From NCBI GenBank assembly GCA_963722175.1, contig CAVRKA010000001.1, forward strand, positions 62,001 through 126,000: a DNA stretch of 64,000 bases. The letters are read 5' to 3'. The stretch comes from WHSW01 sp963722175 (GTDB lineage: Bacteria > Actinomycetota > Thermoleophilia > Solirubrobacterales > 70-9). A program made the position numbers and the translations under genes. Below are positions 25,253 to 34,218 of the stretch, one piece after another (the first letter of the stretch is position 1; each line of letters opens with the position of its first letter). The notes below the pieces were generated by a model. The model saw nothing but the letters and a program-made list of their open reading frames with translations. It was not told the DNA's origin and did no database searches.

Positions 25253-26623
25253 ATGAGCGCCGACCAACGCCCGACGGCCGACGACATCCGCAGGGCGGTT
25301 GCCGACGACGGGCTCGAGTTCTTCTTCGCCCAGTTCGTCGACATGCACGCGAAGCCGAGCGCCAAGCTGGTGCCGGCGCAGAAGCTCGACGGCCTGCTCA
25401 CCGACGGGGCCGGGTTCGCCGGGTTCGCGGCCGGCGACATCGGTCAGACGCCCGACAACCCCGACCTGATCGCGATGCCGGACGTCGGCAGCTTCACGCG
25501 ACTGCCCTGGAAGCCCGAGATCGGCTGGTTCGCCTGCGACGCCACGGTCGAGGGCGAGGCCTGGCCCTACTGCCCGCGGACGATCCTGCGGCGCCAGATC
25601 GAGCGCGCCGCCGACGCCGGCTTCGAGCTCAAGATCGGCTGCGAGCTCGAGTACTTCCTCATCCGCAAGACGGACGACGGCGGAATCGAGATCGCGGACT
25701 CGCTCGACACCCTCGAGCAGCCGTGTTACGACATCCGGGCGCTCACCCGCTCGTTCGACTTCGTCGCCGACGTCGTCCGCAACGTGAACTCGCTGGGCTG
25801 GGAGATGTACGCGACCGACCATGAGGACGCGAACGGGCAGTTCGAGCAGAACTGGGACTTCGCCGACGCGTTGACGAGCTGCGACCGCGCCGTCTTCTAC
25901 CGCTACATGGTCGAGGCGATGGCGCAGGAGCGCGGGTTGATCGCGACCTTCATGCCGAAGCCCTTCGCCCACCTCACCGGCAACGGCTGTCACTTCCACA
26001 TGAGCCTGTGGGACGGTGAAACGAACCTGTTCGAGCGCGATGCCGCCGACGACCCGCGGGGCCTCGGCCTGAGCGAGGTCGCCTACCAGTTCATCGCCGG
26101 GCTGAAGGCGCACGCGAAGGCCTACATCGCGCTCAGCGCCCCGACCGTTTCGTCCTACAAGCGCCTGGTCATCGGCGCCCCCACCAGCGGCGCCACCTGG
26201 GCGCCGGCGTACGTCACGTACGGCTGGAACAACCGGACGATGATGTTGCGCATCCCCGAGGCGGGCCGGATCGAGGACCGCACCGTGGACGGTTCCTGCA
26301 ACCCCTACCTGGCGGCGACGGCGATCCTCGCCGCCGGCATGGACGGGATCGAGCGCGGCCTCGACCCGGGCGACCCGACGACGGCGAACATGTACGAGAC
26401 GAGCGATGCGGACCGCCGCGAGATGGGGATCGAGACGCTGCCGGAGAACCTCCTCGACGCGACGCGCGAGCTGGAGCGCTGCGGCGTCCTGCGCAAGGCA
26501 CTGGGCTCGGTCGGCGACGAGGACTACGTCGACTACTTCATCCGCTGCAAGCGGCGTGAGTGGCAGGCGGCGCACGAGCAGATCACCCAATGGGAGCTCG
26601 ATCGCTACCTGCAGCTCTACTGA
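25253..26623 (+). CDS. gmaS: Gamma-glutamylmethylamide synthetase (type III glutamine synthetase family), cluster 2
   Basis: A 456-aa ATP-dependent ligase expected to join glutamate and methylamine into gamma-glutamylmethylamide. Visible GlnA-fold elements are GCELEYFLI (metal ligand Glu), TGNGCHFHMSLWD, YGWNNRTMMLR and EDRTVDGSCNPYLAATAILAAGMDGI. Its length matches known GmaS proteins. It is the first gene of a plus-strand unit with mgsA, mgsB and mgsC, back to back with mgdBCDA, which is the diagnostic arrangement of the N-methylglutamate pathway. Glutamine synthetase activity cannot be excluded from sequence alone. Confidence 0.88.
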   Translation: MSADQRPTADDIRRAVADDGLEFFFAQFVDMHAKPSAKLVPAQKLDGLLTDGAGFAGFAAGDIGQTPDNPDLIAMPDVGSFTRLPWKPEIGWFACDATVEGEAWPYCPRTILRRQIERAADAGFELKIGCELEYFLIRKTDDGGIEIADSLDTLEQPCYDIRALTRSFDFVADVVRNVNSLGWEMYATDHEDANGQFEQNWDFADALTSCDRAVFYRYMVEAMAQERGLIATFMPKPFAHLTGNGCHFHMSLWDGETNLFERDAADDPRGLGLSEVAYQFIAGLKAHAKAYIALSAPTVSSYKRLVIGAPTSGATWAPAYVTYGWNNRTMMLRIPEAGRIEDRTVDGSCNPYLAATAILAAGMDGIERGLDPGDPTTANMYETSDADRREMGIETLPENLLDATRELERCGVLRKALGSVGDEDYVDYFIRCKRREWQAAHEQITQWELDRYLQLY

Positions 26624-26635
26624 GGTGACCGCGCC

Positions 26636-27544
26636 GTGTGCGGGATAGCCGGGCTGTTCAGCAAGTCGAGCGGGATCGAGGACCGCCTCGGCGCTCACCT
26701 GAGCGCGATGCTCGTCCAGCTCGCGGACCGCGGCCCTGACAGCGCGGGGGTCGCCCTGTACCGCGACCCGGCGCCGCCCGGAGCCTGCAAGGTCTCGCTG
26801 TTCTCGCCCGACCCCGCCGAACCCTGGCCCGCGCTCGCCGGCGAACTCGCGGTGGAGTTCGGCGGCGAGGCGGACGCCGAGGTGCGTGGGTCGCACGCTC
26901 TGTTCGTCGTCCACGCCGGCCCCGTCGCGGTGCAGGCCTGGCTCGAGGCCGTTCATCCCGAGCTGCGGGTGATGAGCATCGGCGAGCGGATCGAGATCTA
27001 CAAGGAGGCGGTCGACCCGCGCGTGTTCGTCGAGCGCTTCGATCTCGCCGAGGTCGCGGCCACCCATGCGCTTGGCCACACGAGGATGGCGACCGAGAGC
27101 CGGGTCACCACTGAGCACTCGCACCCGTTCTCGACCGGCCTCGACCTCTGCCTCGTCCACAACGGCTCGCTCTCGAACCACAACCGCCTGCGGATGAACC
27201 TCCGGCGGCGGGGGATCGAGTTCCAGACCGACAACGACACCGAGGTGGCGGCCGGGTACCTCACCTGGCGCCTCTCGGAGGGCGACGACCTCGAGCAGGC
27301 ACTGCGCGGCTGCCTTGACGACCTCGACGGCTTCTACACCTTCGCCGTCGGCACGATCGACGGGTTCGCGGTCCTCCGTGACCCGATCGCCTGCAAGCCC
27401 GCCGTCCTGGCCGAGACGGACGAGTGGGTCGCGATGGCGTCGGAGTACCGCGCGATCGCCGTGCTCCCGGGGGCCGAGGATGCCGAGGTCTGGGAGCCAG
27501 AGCCCGGGCGCGTGTACTCCTGGGAGCGGGCGAGGGTGGCGTGA
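26636..27544 (+). CDS. mgsA: N-methylglutamate synthase subunit A, class II amidotransferase, cluster 2
   Basis: A 302-aa Ntn-type glutaminase beginning GTG-TGC, so the catalytic Cys becomes the N-terminus after Met removal. LGHTRMATES, HSHPFSTG and LVHNGSLSN complete the glutaminase active site. It would cleave gamma-glutamylmethylamide and channel methylamine. It starts 12 nt after gmaS and its TGA overlaps the next GTG. It is clearly homologous to the cluster 1 subunit but lacks part of its charged insert at residues 60-110. Confidence 0.87.
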   Translation: MCGIAGLFSKSSGIEDRLGAHLSAMLVQLADRGPDSAGVALYRDPAPPGACKVSLFSPDPAEPWPALAGELAVEFGGEADAEVRGSHALFVVHAGPVAVQAWLEAVHPELRVMSIGERIEIYKEAVDPRVFVERFDLAEVAATHALGHTRMATESRVTTEHSHPFSTGLDLCLVHNGSLSNHNRLRMNLRRRGIEFQTDNDTEVAAGYLTWRLSEGDDLEQALRGCLDDLDGFYTFAVGTIDGFAVLRDPIACKPAVLAETDEWVAMASEYRAIAVLPGAEDAEVWEPEPGRVYSWERARVA

Positions 27545-28239
27545 GCTCCGCCGCCGTCGCCGAGTCGGTCGACCTCGCGGCGACATCGGTGCGCGAGCTC
27601 AACCAGCGCCTGCACGATCTCGCTCCGGACGCCGTCTCTCGCTGGCTGGTGACGAACCCCGGCGGCGCGCACTCGATCGCCGCCGGCCTCGACACCGACG
27701 CCGAGGTCGAGATCGCCGGGCACGTCGGCTACTACTGCGCCGGGATGAACAAGCGCGCCACGGTCCTCGTCAGGGGCAACTGCGGGGTTGGCGTGGCGGA
27801 GAACATCATGTCCGGCGCCGTGTGGATCGACGGGGACGCGAGCCAGTCGGCGGGCGCCACGGGGCGCGGCGGGCTCCTGGTCGTGCGAGGCAGCGCCTCG
27901 GCGCGCTGCGGGATCTCGATGAAGGGGGTGGAGATCGTCGTCCACGGCTCCGTCGGCCATGTCTCGGGCTTCATGGCCCAGCGCGGGACGCTGGTGGTGT
28001 GCGGCGACGCGGGCGAGGATCTCGGCGACTCGATCTACGAGGCGCGGATCTACGTCCGCGGCGAGGTCGCGCGCCTCGGGGCCGATTGCGTCGAGAAGGA
28101 GATGCGCGACGAGCACCGGGAGGAGCTCGAGCGCCTGCTCGCGGCCGGCGAGGCCGACCACGATCCGGACGAGTTCCGCCGCTACGGCTCGGCGCGGCGG
28201 CTTTACAACTTCAACGTCGACCACGCCGGCGAGTACTAG
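27541..28239 (+). CDS. mgsB: N-methylglutamate synthase subunit B, GXGXG domain, cluster 2
   Basis: A 232-aa beta-helix protein with the repeated glycine turns of the glutamate synthase C-terminal domain (about residues 55-180), for example VGVAENIMSGAVWIDGDA and GFMAQRGTLVVCGDAGEDLG. It ends with RRLYNFNVDHAGEY, resembling the end of the cluster 1 homologue. The GTG start overlaps the mgsA stop (GTGA). It forms the structural part of the synthase. Confidence 0.87.
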   Translation: MSSAAVAESVDLAATSVRELNQRLHDLAPDAVSRWLVTNPGGAHSIAAGLDTDAEVEIAGHVGYYCAGMNKRATVLVRGNCGVGVAENIMSGAVWIDGDASQSAGATGRGGLLVVRGSASARCGISMKGVEIVVHGSVGHVSGFMAQRGTLVVCGDAGEDLGDSIYEARIYVRGEVARLGADCVEKEMRDEHREELERLLAAGEADHDPDEFRRYGSARRLYNFNVDHAGEY

Positions 28240-28333
28240 TGGCCCCCGGCGCGAGCACGATCGGTTTCGGCGGCACCCGGACGCGCCTGCCCGGGCACTC
28301 GCCGAATTCCGACCGTGCCCACCCCGGGGGCCA
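28240..28333. repeat. Inverted repeat spanning the mgsB-mgsC gap of cluster 2
   Basis: TGGCCCCCGG (28240-28249) and its exact complement CCGGGGGCCA (28324-28333) bracket the 97-nt gap. Pairing in mRNA would place the region just before the mgsC ATG (28337) in a stem, which could lower its translation. Other genes of the unit overlap, so this gap is the exception. Confidence 0.45.
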
Positions 28334-28336
28334 GTG

Positions 28337-29656
28337 ATGTCGGCGCCGCCCCGTCCCGGCCTGCGCGAGTCCGCGCTGTTCGATCGCAACACGATCCACG
28401 AGATCCAGCGAATGGCCCGCGAGGGCATCTACGACATCCGCGGGTTCGGCGCCAAGCGACGCGTGCCCCACTTCGACGACCTGCTGTTCCTGGGCGCCAG
28501 CGTCTCCCGCTACCCGCTGGAGGGCTATCGCGAGCGCTGCGCCACGGACGTCACGCTCGGGACGCGCTTCGCGAGCGAGCCGATCCACCTGGACATCCCG
28601 ATCACGATCGCCGGGATGAGCTTCGGCGCGCTCTCGGCGCCCGCGAAGGAGGCGCTCGGCCGCGGGGCGAGCGCGGTCGGCACCAGCACCACGACGGGCG
28701 ACGGCGGCATGCTCCCGGAGGAGCGCGAGCACTCCGACAAGCTCGTCTACCAGATCCTTCCCTCGCGCTACGGGATGAACCCCGACGACCTGCGGCGCGC
28801 CGACGCGATCGAGGTCGTGATCGGGCAGGGGGCGAAGCCCGGCGGGGGAGGGATGCTGCTCGGGCAGAAGATCTCCGACCGCGTCGCCGAGATGCGCGAC
28901 CTGCCGAAGGGCATCGACCAGCGCAGCGCGTGTCGCCACCCGGACTGGACGGGGCCCGACGACCTCGAGATCAAGGTCGGCGAGCTGCGCGAGATCACCG
29001 ACTGGCGCAAGCCGATCTACTTCAAGATCGGCGCCACGCGCACCTACTTCGACGTCGCCCTCGCGGTCAAGTCCGGCGCCGACGTGATCGTGCTGGACGG
29101 CATGGAGGGCGGCACGGCGGCGAGCCAGGAGGTGTTCATCGAGCACGTCGGGATCCCCATCCTCGCCGCGATCCCCGAGGCCGTCCGCTCGCTGCAAGAC
29201 CTCGACATGCACCGCAAGGTCCAGCTGATCGTCTCCGGCGGGATCCGCTCGGGCGCCGACGTGGCGAAGGCGCTGGCGCTGGGCGCCGACGCCGTGTCGA
29301 TCGGCGTCGCCGCGGTGATCGCGCTCGGCGACAACTCGCCGGAGCACGAGGCGGGCTACGAGGCGATCGGCAGCGCCGCGGGCTTCTACGACGACTGGCA
29401 CGAGGGCCGCGACCCGGCCGGGATCTCGACCCAGGACGACGAGCTGGCGAGCCGCTTCGACCCGGAGCTCGGCGGCCGGCGGCTGGCGAACTACCTGCGG
29501 GCGATGGTGCTCGAGGCGCAGACGCTGGCGCGGGCCTGCGGGAAGTCGCACGTGCACAACCTCGAGCCCGAGGACATGGTCGCGCTCACCGTCGAGGCCT
29601 CGGCGATGTCGAAGGTGCCCCTGGCGGGGACCGGTTGGGTGCCGGGCCGGGACTAG
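28337..29656 (+). CDS. mgsC: FMN-binding glutamate synthase-like subunit C lacking the iron-sulfur cysteines, cluster 2
   Basis: A 439-aa TIM-barrel protein homologous to glutamate synthase: IAGMSFGALS, TTTGDGGMLPEE, LDGMEGGTAA and IVSGGIRSGADVAKALALGA are conserved FMN/active-site loops. Where the cluster 1 paralogue has Cys356, Cys359 and Cys364, this one has Tyr351, Trp354 and Asp359 (FYDDWHEGRDPAG), so no 3Fe-4S cluster can be held there. The surrounding ISTQD and ARACGKSHVHNLEPED blocks are intact, so it is not decayed. It likely catalyses N-methylglutamate formation without a cluster. Confidence 0.88.
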   Translation: MSAPPRPGLRESALFDRNTIHEIQRMAREGIYDIRGFGAKRRVPHFDDLLFLGASVSRYPLEGYRERCATDVTLGTRFASEPIHLDIPITIAGMSFGALSAPAKEALGRGASAVGTSTTTGDGGMLPEEREHSDKLVYQILPSRYGMNPDDLRRADAIEVVIGQGAKPGGGGMLLGQKISDRVAEMRDLPKGIDQRSACRHPDWTGPDDLEIKVGELREITDWRKPIYFKIGATRTYFDVALAVKSGADVIVLDGMEGGTAASQEVFIEHVGIPILAAIPEAVRSLQDLDMHRKVQLIVSGGIRSGADVAKALALGADAVSIGVAAVIALGDNSPEHEAGYEAIGSAAGFYDDWHEGRDPAGISTQDDELASRFDPELGGRRLANYLRAMVLEAQTLARACGKSHVHNLEPEDMVALTVEASAMSKVPLAGTGWVPGRD

Positions 29657-29755
29657 ATGGGTGATTCCACGCCTTCACGCGCGCGGACGACGCACGGATA
29701 CCGTAGCTGGATCGCGCGCGCCCCCGCGCACGCGAGGCCCTGGAATCAACCATCT
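29654..29755. repeat. Inverted repeat of the 15-bp motif after mgsC
   Basis: The left arm (29654-29669) contains the mgsC stop codon; the right arm (29741-29755) is its near-exact complement, differing at one of 15 positions. The loop is 71 nt and itself contains GC-rich stretches. Arms match those at 18236-18289 and 54189-54204. It occupies the end of the gmaS-mgs unit and precedes the formate dehydrogenase operon. Confidence 0.75.
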
Positions 29756-29810
29756 GGATGAGCGCCCGGATTACCACGGGACCGGCTCGCTAGCCTCAGG
29801 CCCAGAGGTC

Positions 29811-31463
29811 ATGTCGAAGAATCTGGTCGAGCTCGTGCGCCGCCATCACGGCGAGTCAGCGCCGACCGCGCTCGAGGTGCTGAAGGACGCGCTCGAGCGC
29901 AACGGAGAGATCACCGACTCCGATCGCCGCGAGGCCGCCGAGCGCTCCGGCCTGCCGGAGAGCACCGTCTACGGCGTCTCGACCTTCTACGACGACCTGC
30001 TCCAGCCGCGCGGCGCGCGCCACGTCCGCGTGTGCACGGGGAGCGCGTGCTTCGCGGCCACCGGCGACGAGCACGTCGACCGGATCCGCCAGGGGCTCGG
30101 GCTCGAGCTCGGCGAGCGCAGCGACGACGGATCGGTGTCGCTCGCCGAGACCGTCTGCCTGGGCTTCTGCCATTCGTCTCCGGCGGTTCGCGACGGCGAC
30201 GTGATCGACGCCGGCCCCGACGTCGTCGAGCGGGTCCTCGCCGGTGAGTGCACGCAGGCCGCGGAGCCCGAGTGGGAGTCGGTGCTCGACGAGCCGGTGC
30301 TGATCCAGCCCGGGGACTGGTCCGGTTTGCGGCGGGCCCTCGACGAGCTGACGCCCGAGCAGCTCCTCGAGGAGGTCAAGGAGGCCGAGGTCCGCGGGCG
30401 GGGCGGCGCGGGGTTCCCGGCCGGCCGGAAGTGGGCGTTCACGCGGGCGGCCGAGGGCGACGAGAAGTTCATCGTCGCCAACGGCGACGAGGGCGACCCG
30501 GGCTCCTACATCGACAAGTACCTGATGGAGCGCAGCCCGGCGCTCCTGCTCGAGGGGATGGCGCTCGCCGGCTATGCCGTCGGCGCCGAGCACGGGTTCG
30601 TGCTCACCCGCTCCGAGTACCCGCTGTCGAAGCCGTTGCTCGAGGAGGCGGCGCGCCGGGCTCGGGAGGATGGCTGGCTTGGGACCGGGATCGCCGGAAC
30701 GGGCTTCGACTTCGATGTGACCGTGATCGAGGGGGCGGGCTCGTACGTCGTCGGCGAGGAGACGGCGCTCCTCGCCTGCCTCCAGGGCCTGCGCGGCGTG
30801 GTCTCGGCCCGCCCCCCGTTCCCGGCCCAGCGGGGCCTGCATGGCATGCCGACGGTGGTCAACAACGTCGAGACGCTCTGCAACGTCCCCTACATCGCCC
30901 GGACAGGGGCGGGCGCCTACCGCGCGCTCAGCCCCGGTGCCACCCCGGGCACGAAGCTCGTCTGCTTCAACGAGCGCTTCATCCGCCCGGGCGTCTACGA
31001 GGTGCCGTTCGGGATGCCGGTCGCCGAGCTGTGCGAGGACCTCGCCGGCGGGCTCCGGGACGGACGGACGATCAAGGCGCTGCAGATCGGCGGCCCGCTC
31101 GGGGGAATCCTGCCGGCCGCCCGGATGGAGGTGCCGTTCGACTTCGGGCCGCTCGCGGAGGAGGGCTGCATGCTCGGGCACGGGGGGATTCTGGCCTTCG
31201 ACGACCGGACCGACATGCGCGACGTCGCCCGCCACCTGCTTCATTTCGGCGCCCACGAGAGCTGCGGCAAGTGCTTCCCGTGCCGGATCGGGCTCGCGCG
31301 CGCGCACGACCTGTTCGCTGCGGACGAGCCGGTCGACCGCGGCCGGCTCGAGGACCTGTTGGAGGCCCTGGAGGTCGGTAGCCTCTGTGCACACGGAGGA
31401 GGGATGCCAGCGCCCATCCGCAGTCTGCTCAAGCACTTTCCCGAGGAGCTGGGACTCGCATGA
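29811..31463 (+). CDS. fdhB: NAD-linked formate dehydrogenase, fused NuoE/NuoF-type diaphorase subunit
   Basis: A 550-aa fusion. Residues 1-150 are a NuoE-like 2Fe-2S thioredoxin-fold domain (VCTGSACFAATG, TVCLGFCHSSP); residues 165-550 are NuoF-like with the NAD/FMN site GRGGAGFPAGRKW, NGDEGDPGSYIDK, and the 4Fe-4S motif SCGKCFPCRIG plus a later Cys in GSLCAHGG. It passes electrons from formate to NAD+. The ATG at 29811 has an AGAGG site. It overlaps the next gene by 4 nt. The separate FdsG and FdsB subunits of other bacteria are joined here. Confidence 0.9.
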   Translation: MSKNLVELVRRHHGESAPTALEVLKDALERNGEITDSDRREAAERSGLPESTVYGVSTFYDDLLQPRGARHVRVCTGSACFAATGDEHVDRIRQGLGLELGERSDDGSVSLAETVCLGFCHSSPAVRDGDVIDAGPDVVERVLAGECTQAAEPEWESVLDEPVLIQPGDWSGLRRALDELTPEQLLEEVKEAEVRGRGGAGFPAGRKWAFTRAAEGDEKFIVANGDEGDPGSYIDKYLMERSPALLLEGMALAGYAVGAEHGFVLTRSEYPLSKPLLEEAARRAREDGWLGTGIAGTGFDFDVTVIEGAGSYVVGEETALLACLQGLRGVVSARPPFPAQRGLHGMPTVVNNVETLCNVPYIARTGAGAYRALSPGATPGTKLVCFNERFIRPGVYEVPFGMPVAELCEDLAGGLRDGRTIKALQIGGPLGGILPAARMEVPFDFGPLAEEGCMLGHGGILAFDDRTDMRDVARHLLHFGAHESCGKCFPCRIGLARAHDLFAADEPVDRGRLEDLLEALEVGSLCAHGGGMPAPIRSLLKHFPEELGLA

Positions 31464-32119
31464 GCCCTCAGGTCAACGTCGACGGAGTGACGGTCGAGGT
31501 CCCGGCCGGCGCCACGGTGCTCGAAGCGGCGCAGGCCGCGGGCAGGTGGGTCCCGACCCTCTGCTACGACGCGCGCCAGGACCCCTTCGGCGCCTGCCGG
31601 GTCTGCCTCGTCGGATCCTCCGAAGCGGGAGCGGACGAAGACGCCCGGGCGGTGATCCCGGCCTGCACCACCCCCTGCACCGATGACATGGCGATTCACA
31701 CCGAGGACCCGCGGGCCCGGCGCGTCGCGACGGCGGTCGTCGAGCTCGTCCTCTCCGAGCTTCCGGTGCCGCCGCCGGCGGAGAGCGAGCTTGCCGAGAT
31801 CGCCGCGCGGCTCGAGGTCGGCGAGCCCCGGTGGCCCGGCGAGGTTCACCCGGCCCGCCCCGCGGACGATCGCCACCCGTACCTGACCTTCCGGCATGAC
31901 CTGTGCATCTCCTGCGGCCGCTGCGTCCGCGCGTGCGACGAGGTCCAGGGGACCTTCGCGCTGAGCGCGACCGGCCGGGGCTTCGAGGCGAACGTCGCGG
32001 CCGGGCTCGACCAGGGGTTCCGCGACTCGGCCTGTGTTGCCTGCGGGGCCTGCGCCGACACGTGTCCAACCGAGGCGATCACCGAGCCCACGGTGATCGC
32101 GCTCGGCGATGGAGGATGA
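31460..32119 (+). CDS. Formate dehydrogenase iron-sulfur subunit (NuoG/HoxU N-terminal type)
   Basis: This 219-aa electron-transfer subunit has a 2Fe-2S ferredoxin domain (residues 1-80: LCYDARQDPFGACRVC and a later Cys pair PACTTPC), then an 8-Cys region with two 4Fe-4S sites (LCISCGRCVRAC and CVACGACADTCP). In most NAD-dependent formate dehydrogenases this part is the N-terminus of the catalytic alpha chain; here it is a separate gene. It overlaps the diaphorase gene by 4 nt and is followed immediately by the catalytic gene. Confidence 0.9.
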   Translation: MSPQVNVDGVTVEVPAGATVLEAAQAAGRWVPTLCYDARQDPFGACRVCLVGSSEAGADEDARAVIPACTTPCTDDMAIHTEDPRARRVATAVVELVLSELPVPPPAESELAEIAARLEVGEPRWPGEVHPARPADDRHPYLTFRHDLCISCGRCVRACDEVQGTFALSATGRGFEANVAAGLDQGFRDSACVACGACADTCPTEAITEPTVIALGDGG

Positions 32120-32120
32120 G

Positions 32121-34208
32121 ATGACGGGGCGCTACGACTCAGAGGTAACGACGACATGCGGGTACTGCGGGGTCGGCTGCCGCCTGGAGGCGCACGTCGC
32201 CGGCGGCAAGGTCGTCTCGATCAGCCCCGCGCTCGACGGGCCCGCCAACGAGGGACACACCTGTTTGAAGGGCCGCTTCGCCCACCAGTTCTCGAAGCGG
32301 CGCGACCGGTTGAAGACGCCGCTGATCCGCGACGCCGACGGCGAACTGCAGGCGGCAAGCTGGGACGAGGCGATCGGGCGGATCGTGTCGGAGCTGGGGC
32401 GGATCAAGGCCGAGCACGGGGCGGACGCGATCGCCGGCCTCGCCTCCTCGCGGGCGACGAACGAGGACTGCTACGCGATGTCGCGCCTGATGCGCGGAGC
32501 GATCGGGACCAACAACATCGACAACTGCTCGCGCGTCTGCCACTCGCCCACGTCGTTCGCGATGCGCAAGTCGCTCGGGCTCTCCGGGGCGACAGGCTCG
32601 TTCACCGACTTCGACCACGCCGACGCCACGATCATCATCGGCGCGAACCCGACCGAGGGCCATCCGGTCGTCGGCGCGCGGATCAAGCAGGCGATCCTGC
32701 GGGGCATGCGGCTGGTGACGATCGACCCGCGGCGGATCGAGCTCGCCGAGTACGGGGAGCTGCACCTTGCGCCGCGCCCGGGGACCAACGCCGCCGTGAT
32801 GCTCGGTCTCGCCCACGTGATCGAGCGCGACGGCTTCTGCGATCAGGCCTTCATCGAGGCGCGCACGGAGGGCTGGGACGAGGTCCGCGAGCTGCTCACG
32901 TCGTATCCGCCCGAGGTCGTCGAGGAGATCAGCGGGGTGCCCGCCGCGGATCTCGAGGCGGCCGCCCACATCTATGCGGAGGCCGACGACTCGTGCTTTG
33001 CCTGGGGCCTGGGCGTCACCGAGCACAAGTACGGCTCCGAGGTCGTGCGGCTGATCTGCAACGTCGCGCTGATGACCGGCAAGATCGGCCGCGTCGGCTC
33101 GGCCCTGATGCCGTTGCGGGGCCAGAACAACGTTCAGGGCTCCTCCGACATGGGCGCCCTGCCGGACACCTACACGGCCTATCGCCAGGTCGGTGACGAG
33201 GAGGTGGCGCGCAGCTTCGAGGAGGTCTACGGAGTTCCGCTCTCTCGCGAGAAGGGCTACAAGGTCCCGGAGATGTTCGACGCCGCGGTCGCGGGCGACC
33301 TGAAGGCGATGTACATCTTCGGCGAGGACGTCGCCCAGACGGACCCGGACACGGCGCACGTCGTCAGGGCGCTCGAGGCCCTCGAGTTCCTGGTCTGCCA
33401 GGACATCTTCGAGACCGAGACCACGAACTTCGCCGACGTGATCCTGCCGGCCTCGTCCTTCCTGGAGAAGCGGGGCACGTTCACCAACGCCGAGCGCCGG
33501 CTCCAGCTCGTCGAGCCGGCGATCGATCCGCCCGGCGAGGCGAAGACGGACTTCGAGATCATCGCCGAGGTCTCACGGGCGCTCGGCCACGAGACCGGCT
33601 GGAGCGACCCAGAGGACGCGATGCGCGAGATCGCCGCGCTCACGCCGCATTTCGCCGGCGTGACCTACGAGCGCCTCGGCCGCCAGGGCCTGCAATGGCC
33701 GATCGACGCGGACGGCACCGACGCGCAGACGCTCTACGAGCGGGAGTTCGACCTGCCCGGCGGCAAGGCGCAGTTCGCCGCCCTGCCGTTCCAGGTGCCG
33801 GGCGACCAGGTCGACGAGGACTTCCCGATGATGCTCGTCACGGGCCGGAGGCTCGAGCACTACAACGCCGGGACGATGACGCGGCGGACGGGCAACGTCG
33901 AGCTCGCCGATCGCGATCACCTGGAGATCCACCCCGACGACGCCAAGCGGCTGTGGATCTCCGACGGCGACCGGGTCTCGCTGCGCAGCCGGATGGGCCG
34001 GGTCGAGATCACGGCGCAGGTGACCGAGAAGATCAAACCGGGCAACGTCTTCGCGACCTTCCACTTCCCCGAGACCAAGACCAACCTGCTCGTCGGTTCG
34101 TCGAGCGACATCAACACCTCCTGCCCGGAGTACAAGGTGATTGCCGTCGACGTTCGCCCGCTCTCCGAGGAGCCGTCGATGGGTCCGGCGCTGAGCGGCG
34201 CCGGCTGA
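32121..34208 (+). CDS. fdhF: Formate dehydrogenase molybdopterin catalytic subunit (Cys type)
   Basis: A 695-aa molybdopterin-guanine-dinucleotide enzyme. An N-terminal 4Fe-4S site (TTCGYCGVGC plus Cys48) is followed by the molybdenum ligand Cys140 and His141 in CSRVCHSPTS, matching the Sec/Cys140-His141 positions of E. coli FdhF, so no selenocysteine is needed. The LPASSFLEKRGTFTNAERR and C-terminal MLVTGRRLEHYNAGTMTRRT segments bind the cofactor. The ATG at 32121 was preferred to 32109 because GGAGG lies just before it. It oxidises formate to CO2. Confidence 0.92.
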   Translation: MTGRYDSEVTTTCGYCGVGCRLEAHVAGGKVVSISPALDGPANEGHTCLKGRFAHQFSKRRDRLKTPLIRDADGELQAASWDEAIGRIVSELGRIKAEHGADAIAGLASSRATNEDCYAMSRLMRGAIGTNNIDNCSRVCHSPTSFAMRKSLGLSGATGSFTDFDHADATIIIGANPTEGHPVVGARIKQAILRGMRLVTIDPRRIELAEYGELHLAPRPGTNAAVMLGLAHVIERDGFCDQAFIEARTEGWDEVRELLTSYPPEVVEEISGVPAADLEAAAHIYAEADDSCFAWGLGVTEHKYGSEVVRLICNVALMTGKIGRVGSALMPLRGQNNVQGSSDMGALPDTYTAYRQVGDEEVARSFEEVYGVPLSREKGYKVPEMFDAAVAGDLKAMYIFGEDVAQTDPDTAHVVRALEALEFLVCQDIFETETTNFADVILPASSFLEKRGTFTNAERRLQLVEPAIDPPGEAKTDFEIIAEVSRALGHETGWSDPEDAMREIAALTPHFAGVTYERLGRQGLQWPIDADGTDAQTLYEREFDLPGGKAQFAALPFQVPGDQVDEDFPMMLVTGRRLEHYNAGTMTRRTGNVELADRDHLEIHPDDAKRLWISDGDRVSLRSRMGRVEITAQVTEKIKPGNVFATFHFPETKTNLLVGSSSDINTSCPEYKVIAVDVRPLSEEPSMGPALSGAG

Positions 34209-34218
34209 GGCCGCCCGC

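Noticed and set aside
24908..27586. 892-codon minus-strand frame
   Set aside because: Antisense of gmaS and mgsA, which carry complete active sites.
32121..34208. Possible selenocysteine formate dehydrogenase
   Set aside because: The residue at the ligand position (140) is an ordinary Cys codon and no in-frame TGA occurs in the gene.
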